Under the pieces are notes generated by a model. That model searched no databases. It had not been told where the DNA came from and saw nothing but the letters and a program-made list of their open reading frames with translations. This document shows positions 1 through 8,626 of a stretch of DNA of 64,000 bases, one piece after another (position 1 is the stretch's first letter; each line of letters opens with the position of its first letter). The stretch lies in contig NZ_JALPRD010000012.1 in the NCBI RefSeq assembly GCF_023197165.1, positions 1-64,000 on the forward strand, in the 5' to 3' direction. Source of the stretch: Sphingopyxis sp. MSC1_008 (GTDB taxonomy: Bacteria; Pseudomonadota; Alphaproteobacteria; Sphingomonadales; Sphingomonadaceae). The position numbers and the translations under genes were made by a program.

Positions 1-8
1 CACCCCAA

Positions 9-30
9 CCCCTCCCCTGAAGGGGAGGGG
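9..30. repeat. short intergenic palindrome (CCCCTCCCC/GGGGAGGGG)
   Basis: A nine-base arm CCCCTCCCC, a TGAA loop and the exact complement GGGGAGGGG. The same palindrome occurs twice between 21806 and 21937, so this is one half-unit of a dispersed intergenic repeat cut by the window edge. It may also fold as a terminator for a gene to the left, but no T-run is visible. Confidence 0.7.
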
Positions 31-80
31 CTTGTTCACTACGCCTCTCGCATTGACTCCATCACCCCAATCCATCATAA

Positions 81-98
81 TAGTTTCAATTGAAACTA
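81..98. promoter_or_regulatory. 18-bp perfect palindrome upstream of hpd, putative operator
   Basis: TAGTTTCAATTGAAACTA is identical to its reverse complement. It ends 14 bases before the hpd start codon, in otherwise GC-rich DNA, so a bound dimeric repressor would block transcription or initiation of hpd. Its length and symmetry suit a MarR-, TetR- or IclR-type regulator of tyrosine/homogentisate catabolism. The regulator's identity is an inference; no regulator gene is adjacent within the window. Confidence 0.6.
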
Positions 99-112
99 GA
101 TGGGAATGCGAC

Positions 113-1201
113 ATGGCCGACCTTTTCGAAAATCCGCTGGGCCTCGACGGCTTTGAATTCGTCGAATTTTCGGCGCCCGAGAAGGGCATTCTCGAACCTG
201 TGTTCGAAGCGATGGGCTTCACGCTGATCGCGCGCCACCGCTCGAAGGACGTCCAGCTGTGGCGCCAGGGCGGTATCAATTTGATCGCCAATTACGAACC
301 CAAATCGCCCGCGGCTTATTTCGCCGCCGAGCACGGCCCGTCGGCGTGCGGCATGGGCTGGCGTGTTCGCGATGCGGCCAAAGCCTATGGCGAAGCCGTC
401 GCGCGCGGCGCCGAGCCGGTCGAGGTCAATCCCGGCCCGATGGAACTGCGCTTGCCCGCGATCCGCGGCATCGGCGGCTCGATCATCTATCTGATCGACC
501 GCTATGGCGACGATCTCAGCATCTACGACATCGACTTCGTCTATGAAGAGGGCGTCGATCGCCATCCGGTCGGCGCGGGCATGCAGTTGATCGATCACCT
601 GACGCACAATGTCTATGGCGGCCGCATGGCGCATTGGGCGGCGTTCTACGAACGTATCGCGGGCTTCCGCGAGATCCGTTATTTCGACATCAAGGGCGAA
701 TATACCGGCCTGACGTCGAAGGCGATGACCGCCCCCGACGGCAAGATCCGCATCCCGCTCAACGAAGAGGGCGCGGGCGGCAAGGGGCAGATCGAGGAAT
801 ATCTGCGCGCCTATAATGGCGAGGGCATCCAGCATATCGCGTTCAGCTGCGACGATCTCTACGCCGCGTGGGACAAGCTGAAAGCGCTCGGCAACCCCTT
901 CGCCCCCGCGCCGCCGGCGACCTATTATGAAATGCTCGAAGAGCGCCTGCCGGGCCATGGTGAATCGGTCGAGGGCCTCCAGTCGCGCGGCATCCTGCTC
1001 GACGGCTCGACCACCGAAGGCGATCCGCGCCTGCTTCTCCAGATTTTCGGCCAGACGGTGATCGGCCCCGTCTTCTTCGAATTCATTCAGCGCAAGAAGG
1101 ATGAGGGCTTCGGCGAGGGTAATTTCACCGCGCTGTTCAAATCGATGGAAATGGACCAGATTCGCCGCGGAGCGCTGACTGTCGAGGAACCCGCCGAATG
1201 A
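113..1201 (+). CDS. hpd: 4-hydroxyphenylpyruvate dioxygenase
   Basis: Predicted to convert 4-hydroxyphenylpyruvate to homogentisate in tyrosine degradation, a cytosolic Fe(II) enzyme. The 362-residue product is close to the bacterial family length and resembles Pseudomonas HPPD from end to end, with two VOC-type halves. The expected iron ligands are visible: H162 (in IDHLTHNV), H241 (in GEGIQHIAF) and E323 (in GPVFFEF). The start at 113 is chosen over an upstream TTG at 32 because homology begins at [10 protein letters not shown] and a GGGA-like ribosome site precedes it. Its stop overlaps the start of the next gene by 4 bases, indicating co-translation. A perfect palindrome just upstream is the likely control site. 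Confidence 0.96.
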   Translation: MADLFENPLGLDGFEFVEFSAPEKGILEPVFEAMGFTLIARHRSKDVQLWRQGGINLIANYEPKSPAAYFAAEHGPSACGMGWRVRDAAKAYGEAVARGAEPVEVNPGPMELRLPAIRGIGGSIIYLIDRYGDDLSIYDIDFVYEEGVDRHPVGAGMQLIDHLTHNVYGGRMAHWAAFYERIAGFREIRYFDIKGEYTGLTSKAMTAPDGKIRIPLNEEGAGGKGQIEEYLRAYNGEGIQHIAFSCDDLYAAWDKLKALGNPFAPAPPATYYEMLEERLPGHGESVEGLQSRGILLDGSTTEGDPRLLLQIFGQTVIGPVFFEFIQRKKDEGFGEGNFTALFKSMEMDQIRRGALTVEEPAE

Positions 1202-1743
1202 CGAGCCCGATCAAATTGGGCGGCGTGCATCACGCCGCCTATCGCTGCAAGGATGCGAAGGAAACGGTCGACTGGTACGAGCGCATGCTCGGCATGACCT
1301 ACACCACCGCTTTCGCCGAGGATCATGTCCCGTCGACCGGCGAATATGACCCCTATATGCACGTCTTCCTCGAGGCGGGGAACGGCAACATCCTCGCCTT
1401 CTTCGAACTGCCGAACCAGCCCGTTATGGGCCGCGACGAGAATACTCCGGCGTGGGTCCAGCATCTCGCGTTCAAGGTCGGCAGCTTCGACGAACTCGTC
1501 GCCGCGAAGGCGCATTTGGAAAGCGAAGGCGTCGACGTGCTCGGCCCGACGCATCACGGCATCTTCAAGTCGATCTATTTCTTCGACCCCAACGGCCACC
1601 GCGTCGAGCTGGCGTGCGACATCGGCACCGCCGAGCAATATGCCGAACTGAAGCGCGTCGCGCCGTTGATGCTCGAGGAATGGAGCCAGACCAAGAAGGC
1701 TCCGCGCCACGCCGACTGGCTGCACACCGCGGCGAACGAGTAA
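1198..1743 (+). CDS. VOC (glyoxalase/extradiol dioxygenase-like) family protein
   Basis: A 181-residue single-gene VOC protein with two beta-alpha-beta-beta-beta modules. Candidate metal ligands fit the family pattern: H11/H12 near the N-terminus, E70, H89 (WVQHLAF) and E137 (PNGHRVELA). It overlaps hpd by ATGA, so it is in the tyrosine/homogentisate transcription unit. A role acting on an aromatic ring-cleavage product or detoxifying a related metabolite is plausible, but the substrate is unknown. It should not be called homogentisate 1,2-dioxygenase, which is a different, larger cupin family. Confidence 0.82.
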   Translation: MTSPIKLGGVHHAAYRCKDAKETVDWYERMLGMTYTTAFAEDHVPSTGEYDPYMHVFLEAGNGNILAFFELPNQPVMGRDENTPAWVQHLAFKVGSFDELVAAKAHLESEGVDVLGPTHHGIFKSIYFFDPNGHRVELACDIGTAEQYAELKRVAPLMLEEWSQTKKAPRHADWLHTAANE

Positions 1744-1751
1744 GCCTGTTT

Positions 1752-1863
1752 CCCCTCCCGCAAGCGGGAGGGGCAGCGAGACTTGCGAGCTTGCTCGTTA
1801 GTCGCAGCGGGGTGGGCTATCGCAACGTGGCTGCCCACCCCCGACCCCTCCCGCTTGCGGGGA
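1752..1863. repeat. intergenic palindrome pair (CCCCTCCCGC type)
   Basis: CCCCTCCCGC-AA-GCGGGAGGGG at the left end and an inverted partner (CCCCTCCCGCTTGCGGGGA) about 80 bp to the right flank a GC-rich spacer. The arrangement of two palindromes around a spacer recurs at 21806-21937, a typical dispersed intergenic repeat. It lies between convergent genes and could double as a transcription terminator. Confidence 0.65.
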
Positions 1864-1868
1864 GAAGC

Positions 1869-2549
1869 CTACTTCCGGTCGAGCCCGATGCTCTCCAGCG
1901 TCGCACCGCTGCACTTGTCGGCTTCCTTGGACTTGCCATCGCCCGACAGCGCCCCGATCGCGAGGAACCCCGCGACCACGGCGACGAGGAACGCGCCCGT
2001 CACCCAGATCAGATATTTGTCGATGAACGCCTTGATCGGTGCCCCGAACAGCCGGAACAGGATTCCGACGAGCATGAAGGAAAAGGCCCGGCTGGCGAGG
2101 CTCGCCCACAGGAAGGTCCAGAAACTCATGTGGATGAAGCCGGCGGTGATCGTCAGCAGCTTGAACGGGATCGGCGTCGCACCCTTGATCAGGATGATCT
2201 CGGCGCCGAATTCGCGTAGGTAACAGGCGGCCGACGGGAAGGCGTCGGTGAGCCCGAGCGCGCCGAGCAGCGCGAGCCCGACGCTTTCATAGAGGAAGAA
2301 GCCGATCAAATAGCCGAGCATGCCGCCCGCGACCGACGCGAGCGTACAGATGATCGCGTAGCGCACCGCCTTTTTCGGATTGGCGAGGCACATCAGCCCC
2401 AGCATCGGGTGCGGCGGGATCGGGAAAAAGCTCGCCTCGACGAATGAGACCAGCGCCAGCCAATATTCGGCGTGCGGATGTGCGGATTTCTCCATGGTCC
2501 AGTTATAAAGCCTCTGGATCATGGACTTGTTACGCGGTGTGGCGGTCAT
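1869..2549 (-). CDS. VTT/DedA-like (YqaA family) membrane protein
   Basis: A 226-residue integral membrane protein with about five hydrophobic stretches. The conserved region with FVEASFFPIPPHP near residues 36-48 and a second half rich in F/L/A are typical of the VTT (SNARE-associated/DedA) fold. Family members act in the inner membrane, some as phospholipid or undecaprenyl-phosphate transporters; the substrate here is unknown. The start at 2549 follows AAGGA at a good distance. A longer in-frame extension to 2699 would run across the upstream terminator hairpin and is rejected. Probably monocistronic. Confidence 0.85.
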   Translation of the reverse strand: MTATPRNKSMIQRLYNWTMEKSAHPHAEYWLALVSFVEASFFPIPPHPMLGLMCLANPKKAVRYAIICTLASVAGGMLGYLIGFFLYESVGLALLGALGLTDAFPSAACYLREFGAEIILIKGATPIPFKLLTITAGFIHMSFWTFLWASLASRAFSFMLVGILFRLFGAPIKAFIDKYLIWVTGAFLVAVVAGFLAIGALSGDGKSKEADKCSGATLESIGLDRK

Positions 2550-2630
2550 GCTGGTCCTTGCGGTGGCGACGTCGGCCCTCCTATGCCGCCCGTGCCGCGC
2601 GAAGTCGAGCCGAAGCCTGTCTTGCCGCAA

Positions 2631-2669
2631 ACGAAAACGCCGGAACCGTCGGGGGACGATTCCGGCGTT
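2631..2669 (-). terminator. rho-independent terminator after the UrcA-family gene
   Basis: Perfect ten-base arms AACGCCGGAA and TTCCGGCGTT (2636-2645 and 2660-2669) flank a 14-base loop. Read on the minus strand, the stem is followed by a T-rich tract. It lies downstream of the 2736-3092 gene and upstream of the VTT protein gene, separating the two transcription units. Confidence 0.85.
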
Positions 2670-2735
2670 GCTCCCACCAGAGACGGGAGCAAGGGACATC
2701 GTGGCGTCCGCGCGATCGGCACGGACCGGTAAGGA

Positions 2736-3092
2736 TTACCGACGCGAGATCAGGATCGCGCTGGCCAGCGCCATCGGCGTGCCGGCCTGTTGGGCGGCAA
2801 TGATCTCACGGCCGGCATCGCGGCCCCTCGAAAGCGCGCTGCGGAAGCAGCGGCCGGTCGCCATTTCGCGCACGGTGTTTTCGAATTCGGGCCGGACGTC
2901 GCACACCGAACGCGCTGCGGAGCGCAGGCGGCTATCGAGTCGCGCCAGACCGATATCGGTGTCGAGATTGAGGTCGGCATAGCTGACTTTGACGACCTCG
3001 ATTTCACCTGCCGGTGCAGTCGCGACGATGGGCTGGGAAAAAGCGGGTGCTGCGCCGAGCAGCAACAGGGGCAGAGCCATGAAGATACGCAT
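2736..3092 (-). CDS. UrcA family secreted protein
   Basis: A 118-residue protein with a clear Sec signal peptide (MRIFMALPLLLLGAAPAFS) and the UrcA-type core VSYADLNLDTD followed by a GLARLDSRLRSAARSVC segment. Two cysteines in the mature part may form a disulfide. Family members are small exported proteins common in sphingomonads and caulobacters, with no established function. The start at 3092 has GGGAG at proper spacing; an in-frame ATG 18 bases upstream would put the signal peptide too far in. Single-gene unit with its own terminator. Confidence 0.85.
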   Translation of the reverse strand: MRIFMALPLLLLGAAPAFSQPIVATAPAGEIEVVKVSYADLNLDTDIGLARLDSRLRSAARSVCDVRPEFENTVREMATGRCFRSALSRGRDAGREIIAAQQAGTPMALASAILISRR

Positions 3093-3322
3093 CGAATCAC
3101 TCCCTTTCATTTCATCATGTCCCAGCCGGACGGCAGGCTGCGGATGTGAGGGGAGTATCGGGGACGCATGCCGGCGGCCGTGAGAAGAGCGTCAATCGGG
3201 TATTAAAAATACGTCAAAAACCAGAATGTTGAAATTTACCATTCGTCTGCCCGTCAAAAAAATGTTATTCGGTCCCCGGGAAAAACATACGGCCGCTATC
3301 CCTCGACTCAGGAGGTCGCGCC

Positions 3323-5698
3323 GTGAATTCTGCATTCGCCAAAACCGAGTGGCATGGCGCCGCCGCGACGCCAGTGTTGCGGCTGCTTGGCGACTTTGCT
3401 GTCGAGCCGGCCGCTCTGTCCCCCACCAGCCGCAAGGCGCGCGCCCTTCTGGCCCGGCTCGTGCTTGCCGACGCGCCGCTCGCGCGCGACCGGCTGAGCG
3501 CCCTCCTCTGGAGCCGCCGCCCCGACGCACAGGCGCATGCCAGCCTGCGCCAATGCCTCGTAGAATTGAAGCCCTGGACGCGCGCATCGCCGCCGCTGCT
3601 GCAAGCCGATCGCGAAACCGTCGCCATCGATCGCACGCAAGTCATCGACGATATTTCGCTGCTGCACGCCGCGTGCGCGGTCGACGATGTCGCGGTGGTT
3701 CTGAACCGGCTGCCCGCGCACGACGTCGGACTGCTGGCCGATCTCGACGGCATCGACGAAGCGTGGGACGACTGGCTCGCGGTCGAGCGCACGCGTCAGG
3801 GCGAAGCGATCGTTCGCGAGGTGCTCGGGGTGGCGGAAAGGCGGTTGCAGGCGGGCGATGTCGAGCGGTCGCTCGCGGTTGCGGACAAGGTGACACGCTT
3901 CGATCCGTGCAGCGAACATGCCGCGCGGCTGGTGATGAGCGCGCGCTGGGAGGCGGGCGACAGCGATGGCGTCCGCCACGCCTGGCAGCGGATCGAAGAT
4001 GCGCTCGCGCGCGGGATCGACGGCAGGCCGTCGGTCGAGACCGCCGAACTATATCGGCGCCTGGCGGCCCGGCCCTGTCCGCCGGACCGCCACCCGGCCG
4101 CCCGCCCGAACGCAGCGCCCGCGATGGCGGTCAATCCAGCGGTCAGCCAAACAGCCAGCCTGTCGCCGCGGCGCGCGCTGTTCCTCGGCGCGGCCGCGCT
4201 GGCGCTCGCGCTGACGGGCGCCGATGCGCCGCGGTCGCGATCCGCGGTCGCTGCATTCGATGCGCCGGTGGTCCGCGTCGAACCGATCGAGCTGCGCGGA
4301 AATGATCCGGTCGAGGATCGTTTTGCCGATGCGCTGGCGGGCGATTTCGCGCGCTTTGCCAAGGCGTCGGGGGGCTCGGTCCGTGTCCTCGACGGAAAGG
4401 TGGCGGGACGTGCGGGCGATTTTGTTGTCCGCGTCGCGATCGAGCGCGACGGCAACCAGTTCGTCAGCGAATCGCGGATCGTCGATAGTTTGAACGGGTC
4501 GATCCTGTGGTCGAGCCGTTTCGTGGCACCCGCCGACGATCTCAGCCGGCTGCGCGAACGGACCGCGCTCGCGGTTGCCGGGCTGGTCAACTGCGCGTTG
4601 ACGCTGAACGGCCGGAACGATCTGTTGGCGGCCGATGCGGATCGGCGGTCGCTGATCTTTGCGGTCTGCGACGCCGACACGGCTTTTGATGGACCCCGCG
4701 CCATCCGGTTGATGGAGCAGCTGGTTCAGCGCTGGCCGGGGGATGCCGACACGCTGGGATTGCTGGCACAGGTCCGCGTCAAGCATCTCTCGGACGAGAT
4801 GGATCCCGCCAAATGGCGCGGCGAGCGCGAAAGGGTGATCGATACGGCACGCCGGGCGCTTGCGATCGACCGCGACAACGCCCCCGCGCTGACCGCACTG
4901 TCGCAAACGGGCGGCGGCGAGTTGTTCATGGTCGAGGCCCTGCCTCTTGTTGACCGCGCGCTTGCGATCGATCCCGAATATCCAGCCGCGTTGATGACGA
5001 ACGCGGTGGGCCTGTTTCAGGCGGGCTATGTTCAAGCCGGCGTCGATCCGGCGGAACGCGCCGCGCGCGCCGACCCGACGTCGATCTACAAGGCATTGGG
5101 GGTGGTTCGGCGTTATGCGGCGGCCGGAAAGATGCAGGATGCGATGAAGCGGTTCGCCGAAGTGGAGGCAATCTGGCCGGGGCATCCCGATCTTGCCGAA
5201 CATCGCCGTCGCCTCGCGATCGAACTCGGCCGGGCCGAGGCGGCCGAAGTCTATCGCGGCGCAACGGCCGAGGAGCAACGCGAATTCGATATGCTGCTCC
5301 TCCATCAATTCGCCGATCCGTCGATCGGGTCGCGCGAGGTCGATGCAGCAGCCGAAGCCGGGTTCGCGCAGTATCCGCCGAGCGCTTACGCGCTGGCGGC
5401 GCATTACACGCGGCTCGGCGACTTGCCGAAAGCGCTCTCGTGGCTCGCGCGCGCGCCGATACGCAAAACCGACGGCCAATGGTCGCTTCTCTATTGGCCT
5501 TCGGTCGCTCCGCTCCGGCGCGACCCGCCTTTTTTTGCGAAGCTGGCGCGGATCGGGCTGGTCGATTTCTGGCGGCGCCAGGATCGCTGGCCCGACTTCT
5601 GCAACGATCCCGGATTGCGTTACGACTGCAGAAGCGAAGCCGAACGGCTGGTGCGCCTCGGGCGCGCGGTCAGTGGCGGAAGTGCCGCATCGCGGTGA
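3323..5698 (+). CDS. SARP-like transcriptional regulator with BTAD, TM segment and TPR-rich C-terminus
   Basis: A 791-residue protein. Residues 17-90 form an OmpR-type winged helix of the SARP kind ([39 protein letters not shown]). Residues 110-250 match the bacterial transcriptional activator (helical, TPR-like) domain. A hydrophobic stretch near 285-303 looks like a transmembrane helix, followed by a TolB/adenylate-cyclase-associated-like domain and TPR-like helices to the end. It starts with GTG preceded by AGGAGG. This layout, with DNA-binding outside the Streptomyces context and a possible membrane anchor, suggests a CadC-like one-component sensor. Its 3' end overlaps purH by 29 bases, convergently. 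The target is unknown. Confidence 0.82.
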   Translation: MNSAFAKTEWHGAAATPVLRLLGDFAVEPAALSPTSRKARALLARLVLADAPLARDRLSALLWSRRPDAQAHASLRQCLVELKPWTRASPPLLQADRETVAIDRTQVIDDISLLHAACAVDDVAVVLNRLPAHDVGLLADLDGIDEAWDDWLAVERTRQGEAIVREVLGVAERRLQAGDVERSLAVADKVTRFDPCSEHAARLVMSARWEAGDSDGVRHAWQRIEDALARGIDGRPSVETAELYRRLAARPCPPDRHPAARPNAAPAMAVNPAVSQTASLSPRRALFLGAAALALALTGADAPRSRSAVAAFDAPVVRVEPIELRGNDPVEDRFADALAGDFARFAKASGGSVRVLDGKVAGRAGDFVVRVAIERDGNQFVSESRIVDSLNGSILWSSRFVAPADDLSRLRERTALAVAGLVNCALTLNGRNDLLAADADRRSLIFAVCDADTAFDGPRAIRLMEQLVQRWPGDADTLGLLAQVRVKHLSDEMDPAKWRGERERVIDTARRALAIDRDNAPALTALSQTGGGELFMVEALPLVDRALAIDPEYPAALMTNAVGLFQAGYVQAGVDPAERAARADPTSIYKALGVVRRYAAAGKMQDAMKRFAEVEAIWPGHPDLAEHRRRLAIELGRAEAAEVYRGATAEEQREFDMLLLHQFADPSIGSREVDAAAEAGFAQYPPSAYALAAHYTRLGDLPKALSWLARAPIRKTDGQWSLLYWPSVAPLRRDPPFFAKLARIGLVDFWRRQDRWPDFCNDPGLRYDCRSEAERLVRLGRAVSGGSAASR

Positions 5699-7262
5699 AG
5701 ACCATCGCGAGGCCCGCTTCGTTCGCCGCCGCGATCACCTCGTCGTCGCGGATCGAGCCGCCCGGCTGGATCACGCAGGTCGCGCCCGCCTCGACTGCGG
5801 CGAGCAGGCCGTCGGCGAACGGGAAAAAGGCGTCGCTCGCGACCGCGCTGCCGACAGTGCGGGCTTCGGCCCAGCCGTGGCTCTCGGCGGCTTCGCGCGC
5901 CTTCACCGCGGCGATGCGCGCGCTGTCACGGCGGTTCATCTGGCCCGCGCCGATGCCCGCGGTCGAGCCGCCCTTGGCATAGACGATGGCGTTCGACTTC
6001 ACATGCTTGGCGATCGTCCACGCGAACAGCGCGTCGGTCAGTTCCTCGTCGGTCGGCGCGCGATCGGTGACGATTTTCAGGTCGGCGCGCGTGATGCGCC
6101 CATTGTCACGGCTTTGCGCGAGCCAGCCGCCCGCGATCGTCTTGAGCATCAGCCCGCCGCGCGCCGGGTCGGGCAGCTCGCCGGTCAGCAGCAGGCGGAG
6201 GTTCTTCTTCTTCGCGAACACCGCGCGCGCATCGGCGTCGGCGTCGGGGGCGCAGACGACTTCGGTGAAGATGCCGCTGATCGCTTCCGCCGTCGAGCCG
6301 TCGAGCGGCCGGTTGACTGCGATGATGCCGCCGAACGCCGAGACATCGTCGCACTTCAGCGCCGCGTCATAGGCCTCGGCGATCGTCGCGGCACTCGCGA
6401 CGCCGCAGGGGTTCGCGTGCTTGACAATGACGCAGGTCGGGTCGGCCTCGCGGAACTCGGCGACGAGTTCGAGCGCGGCATCGGCGTCGTTGATATTATT
6501 GTAGCTGAGCTCCTTGCCCTGCACCTGTTCGGCCTGCGCAATCCCGCGCGCGGCGGGACCGGCGGGCAGATAGAGCGCGGCCTTCTGGTGCGGGTTTTCG
6601 CCATAGCGCAGCTCGGCCGACAGCTTTGCGGTCAGCGGCAGCGTGTCGGGGAAGAATTTGCCTTGGTCGGCGAAGGCGAACCATTGCGCGATCATGCTGT
6701 CATAGGTCGCGGTGTGCGCGAAAGCCGTCGCGGCGAGGCGTTTGCGCAAGGTCAGCGTGGTCGCGCCGCTGTTGGCGTCCATCTCTTCGATCACCGCGGC
6801 ATAATCCTCGGGTTCGGTAACGATCCCGACGAAGGCGTGGTTCTTCGCCGAAGAGCGCACCATCGCGGGGCCTCCGATGTCGATATTCTCGATGATCGTG
6901 TCACGGTCGGCGCCGCTCATCACGGTCTGGAGGAAGGGGTAGAGGTTGACGACGACGAGATCGATCGCGCCGATCCCATGCTCCTCCATCGAGGCGACAT
7001 GCGCCGCGTCGTCGCGCACCGCGAGGATGCCGCCGTGGACCGTCGGGTGGAGCGTCTTGACGCGGCCGTCCATCATCTCGGGAAAGCCGGTGAGGTCCGA
7101 CACGTCGAGGACATTGTGGCCCGCTTCGCGCAGCGCCTTCGCGGTGCCGCCGGTCGATACGAGCTCGACGCCGTGGCGGACAAGCGCCGCGGCAAGATCG
7201 GCGAGCCCCGCCTTGTCGCTGACGGACAGGAGGGCGCGGCGGACGGGAATCAGGTCGGTCAT
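5670..7262 (-). CDS. purH: bifunctional AICAR formyltransferase/IMP cyclohydrolase
   Basis: Catalyses the last two steps of IMP synthesis in the cytosol. The 530 residues match the usual length: an MGS-like IMP cyclohydrolase domain at the N-terminus ([31 protein letters not shown]) and an AICAR transformylase domain with the conserved K281-H282 in KHANPCGVA and a C-terminal [14 protein letters not shown] motif. The start at 7262 ([14 protein letters not shown]) is chosen over an upstream one by homology. In related sphingomonads purH commonly follows the rpe/heparinase genes; here a phytase/TonB receptor pair lies between. Confidence 0.97.
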   Translation of the reverse strand: MTDLIPVRRALLSVSDKAGLADLAAALVRHGVELVSTGGTAKALREAGHNVLDVSDLTGFPEMMDGRVKTLHPTVHGGILAVRDDAAHVASMEEHGIGAIDLVVVNLYPFLQTVMSGADRDTIIENIDIGGPAMVRSSAKNHAFVGIVTEPEDYAAVIEEMDANSGATTLTLRKRLAATAFAHTATYDSMIAQWFAFADQGKFFPDTLPLTAKLSAELRYGENPHQKAALYLPAGPAARGIAQAEQVQGKELSYNNINDADAALELVAEFREADPTCVIVKHANPCGVASAATIAEAYDAALKCDDVSAFGGIIAVNRPLDGSTAEAISGIFTEVVCAPDADADARAVFAKKKNLRLLLTGELPDPARGGLMLKTIAGGWLAQSRDNGRITRADLKIVTDRAPTDEELTDALFAWTIAKHVKSNAIVYAKGGSTAGIGAGQMNRRDSARIAAVKAREAAESHGWAEARTVGSAVASDAFFPFADGLLAAVEAGATCVIQPGGSIRDDEVIAAANEAGLAMVFTAMRHFRH

Positions 7263-7337
7263 GGGGGAGGGCCTCGGCTGGCGATGGGATGACGCGGCCC
7301 CCCTAGGCGCGTCGCCCCTTAAGAGCAAGTACACGTC

Positions 7338-7407
7338 GCCCCCGCGAAGGCGGGGGCCGCTATCGGCCTAGCACAAGCCTGCCAACGGCCCCCGCCTTCG
7401 CGGGGGC
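7338..7407. repeat. intergenic palindrome pair (GCCCCCGC-loop-GCGGGGGC)
   Basis: Two copies of GCCCCCGC/GCGGGGGC stems with GAAG and CTTC loops sit in opposite orientation 30 bp apart. A shortened relative, GCCCCTGC-GAAG-GCAGGGGC, occurs at 24465-24484. The unit lies between the phytase stop and the purH start and may also terminate phytase transcription. Confidence 0.7.
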
Positions 7408-7420
7408 TACGGTTATTTTC

Positions 7421-8443
7421 TCAAAGCCCCAGCGCCGCCGCGATCTGGTCCCAGCGCACCAGTTTGAAATTCTGCGCCTTGGGCGCGTTGTCTCCATCCT
7501 GCGCGAGGAAAATGCCGTCGGGATAGGCGGGGTCGAAATTCCCCGCGACCGCCTCGATGCCGTCGGTCTCGCTCGTCGCGCCGAATGCCCCGGCGGCAAC
7601 CGCGAAGCGCCCGACATAATCTATCGAAGGCAGCTTGAAGACCGCATAGGCATTGTCGCCCTGACTCGACACGAGCAGGTAACGCTGGCCCTTGTGGTCG
7701 ATCGTCGCGAGACCTTCGACGTCGGCGACGAGGCGCTGGTTGTCGACCGGCGCGACGATGCGCGCGGTCGCCGTCTTGCCGTTCGGTTTCAGCTCCCAGA
7801 CGCCGGCGTCTTCCTCGCCGACATAGAGCGTGTCGCCGTCGAAGACGCAGCCTTCGGACTGGGTCGGAATCTTATATTCCCATTCGGTCGTGAAGCCCGG
7901 CGTTCCGTCGACGGTCAGCGTGCCGACGCGCACGGTGCCGTCCTTGACGATCAGCGCCGCGGTGATCGGCGCGCCGGGCGCGGTCTTCTTGAGGCAGAGC
8001 CCATAGGCCTCGCCCGCGCCCGCCGCGGCGCGGCCGAGCGATATAATCGCCGGCTTGTCGGCATCAAGGCGGAACACCGCGAGATGCGCGTTCACCCCGT
8101 CGTTGCGATCGCTCGCGACGATGATGTTGCCCGCGACGTCGACATTGTTGACGAGGCCGGCCTGCGTAAAGGCGATATCCTTGCCCGTCAGGTCATAGAC
8201 ATGCAGCCCCGCCTTCTTGTCGGTCGCGACGATCAGCGCGCGGTTCGGATTGGCGGGATCGATCCAGATCGCCGGATCGTCGGCGGCATCGGCGCGGCCT
8301 GTGCCGACGGGCGCGGTTTCACCGCTCGCGGTGACCTGCACCGGCGGCAGGCCGGTGATGACGGGCTCGCTCGCGGCGCAGCCCCCGAGCATCGATACAA
8401 AAGCCAGCGAAGTCAGCAGCTTTCCTTTGCCGATGGTCGCCAT
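7421..8443 (-). CDS. beta-propeller phytase-like lipoprotein
   Basis: A 340-residue protein whose N-terminus carries a lipoprotein signal ending at Cys22 (SMLGGC). The remainder matches beta-propeller 3-phytases: DDPAIWIDP, TDKKAGLHVYDL, GEAYGLCL, EGCVFDGDTLYVGEEDAGVW, DVEGLATI and a GDNAYAVF segment, giving the acidic Ca2+-binding channel of the family. It would release phosphate from phytate or related organic phosphates at the cell surface. It is divergent from a TonB-dependent receptor and shares with it a region containing PHO-box repeats, which supports phosphate-starvation control. GGGGGA precedes the ATG. Confidence 0.9.
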   Translation of the reverse strand: MATIGKGKLLTSLAFVSMLGGCAASEPVITGLPPVQVTASGETAPVGTGRADAADDPAIWIDPANPNRALIVATDKKAGLHVYDLTGKDIAFTQAGLVNNVDVAGNIIVASDRNDGVNAHLAVFRLDADKPAIISLGRAAAGAGEAYGLCLKKTAPGAPITAALIVKDGTVRVGTLTVDGTPGFTTEWEYKIPTQSEGCVFDGDTLYVGEEDAGVWELKPNGKTATARIVAPVDNQRLVADVEGLATIDHKGQRYLLVSSQGDNAYAVFKLPSIDYVGRFAVAAGAFGATSETDGIEAVAGNFDPAYPDGIFLAQDGDNAPKAQNFKLVRWDQIAAALGL

Positions 8444-8530
8444 GATGATTCCCCCGTTCCCGATTGCGCAAAAGTGCGGTTCGCGCGCCCCGTCCCAGCA
8501 AAGTCGAGTGGCGTCAATACGACAATATTT

Positions 8531-8581
8531 CCGTCACTTAACTGTCATCGAGGTGTCACACGGCTCGCCGCAAACTGTCAC
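8531..8581 (+). promoter_or_regulatory. phased PHO-box array (PhoB binding)
   Basis: Heptamers CCGTCAC (8531), CTGTCAT (8542), GTGTCAC (8553) and CTGTCAC (8575) start at multiples of 11 bases, with the slot at 8564 degenerate. The PhoB box is known as two CTGTCAT-like heptamers separated by 4 bases, so this is at least two overlapping boxes plus one more half-site. The orientation points to the receptor gene 46 bases downstream. The divergent phytase begins 88 bases to the left. Confidence 0.82.
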
Positions 8582-8626
8582 ACGGCCCCCCTAGAGGCCC
8601 GGCAACCACAAAGGGGGTCCGTTACC

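Noticed and set aside
1198..1743. Homogentisate 1,2-dioxygenase
   Set aside because: The size and VOC fold do not fit; homogentisate dioxygenase is a ~430-residue cupin.
4049..5479. 476-codon minus-strand frame
   Set aside because: Antisense of the SARP-like regulator, which has a good ribosome site and domain structure.
5193..7292. 699-codon plus-strand frame
   Set aside because: Antisense of purH and out of frame with the SARP-like gene; low-complexity product.
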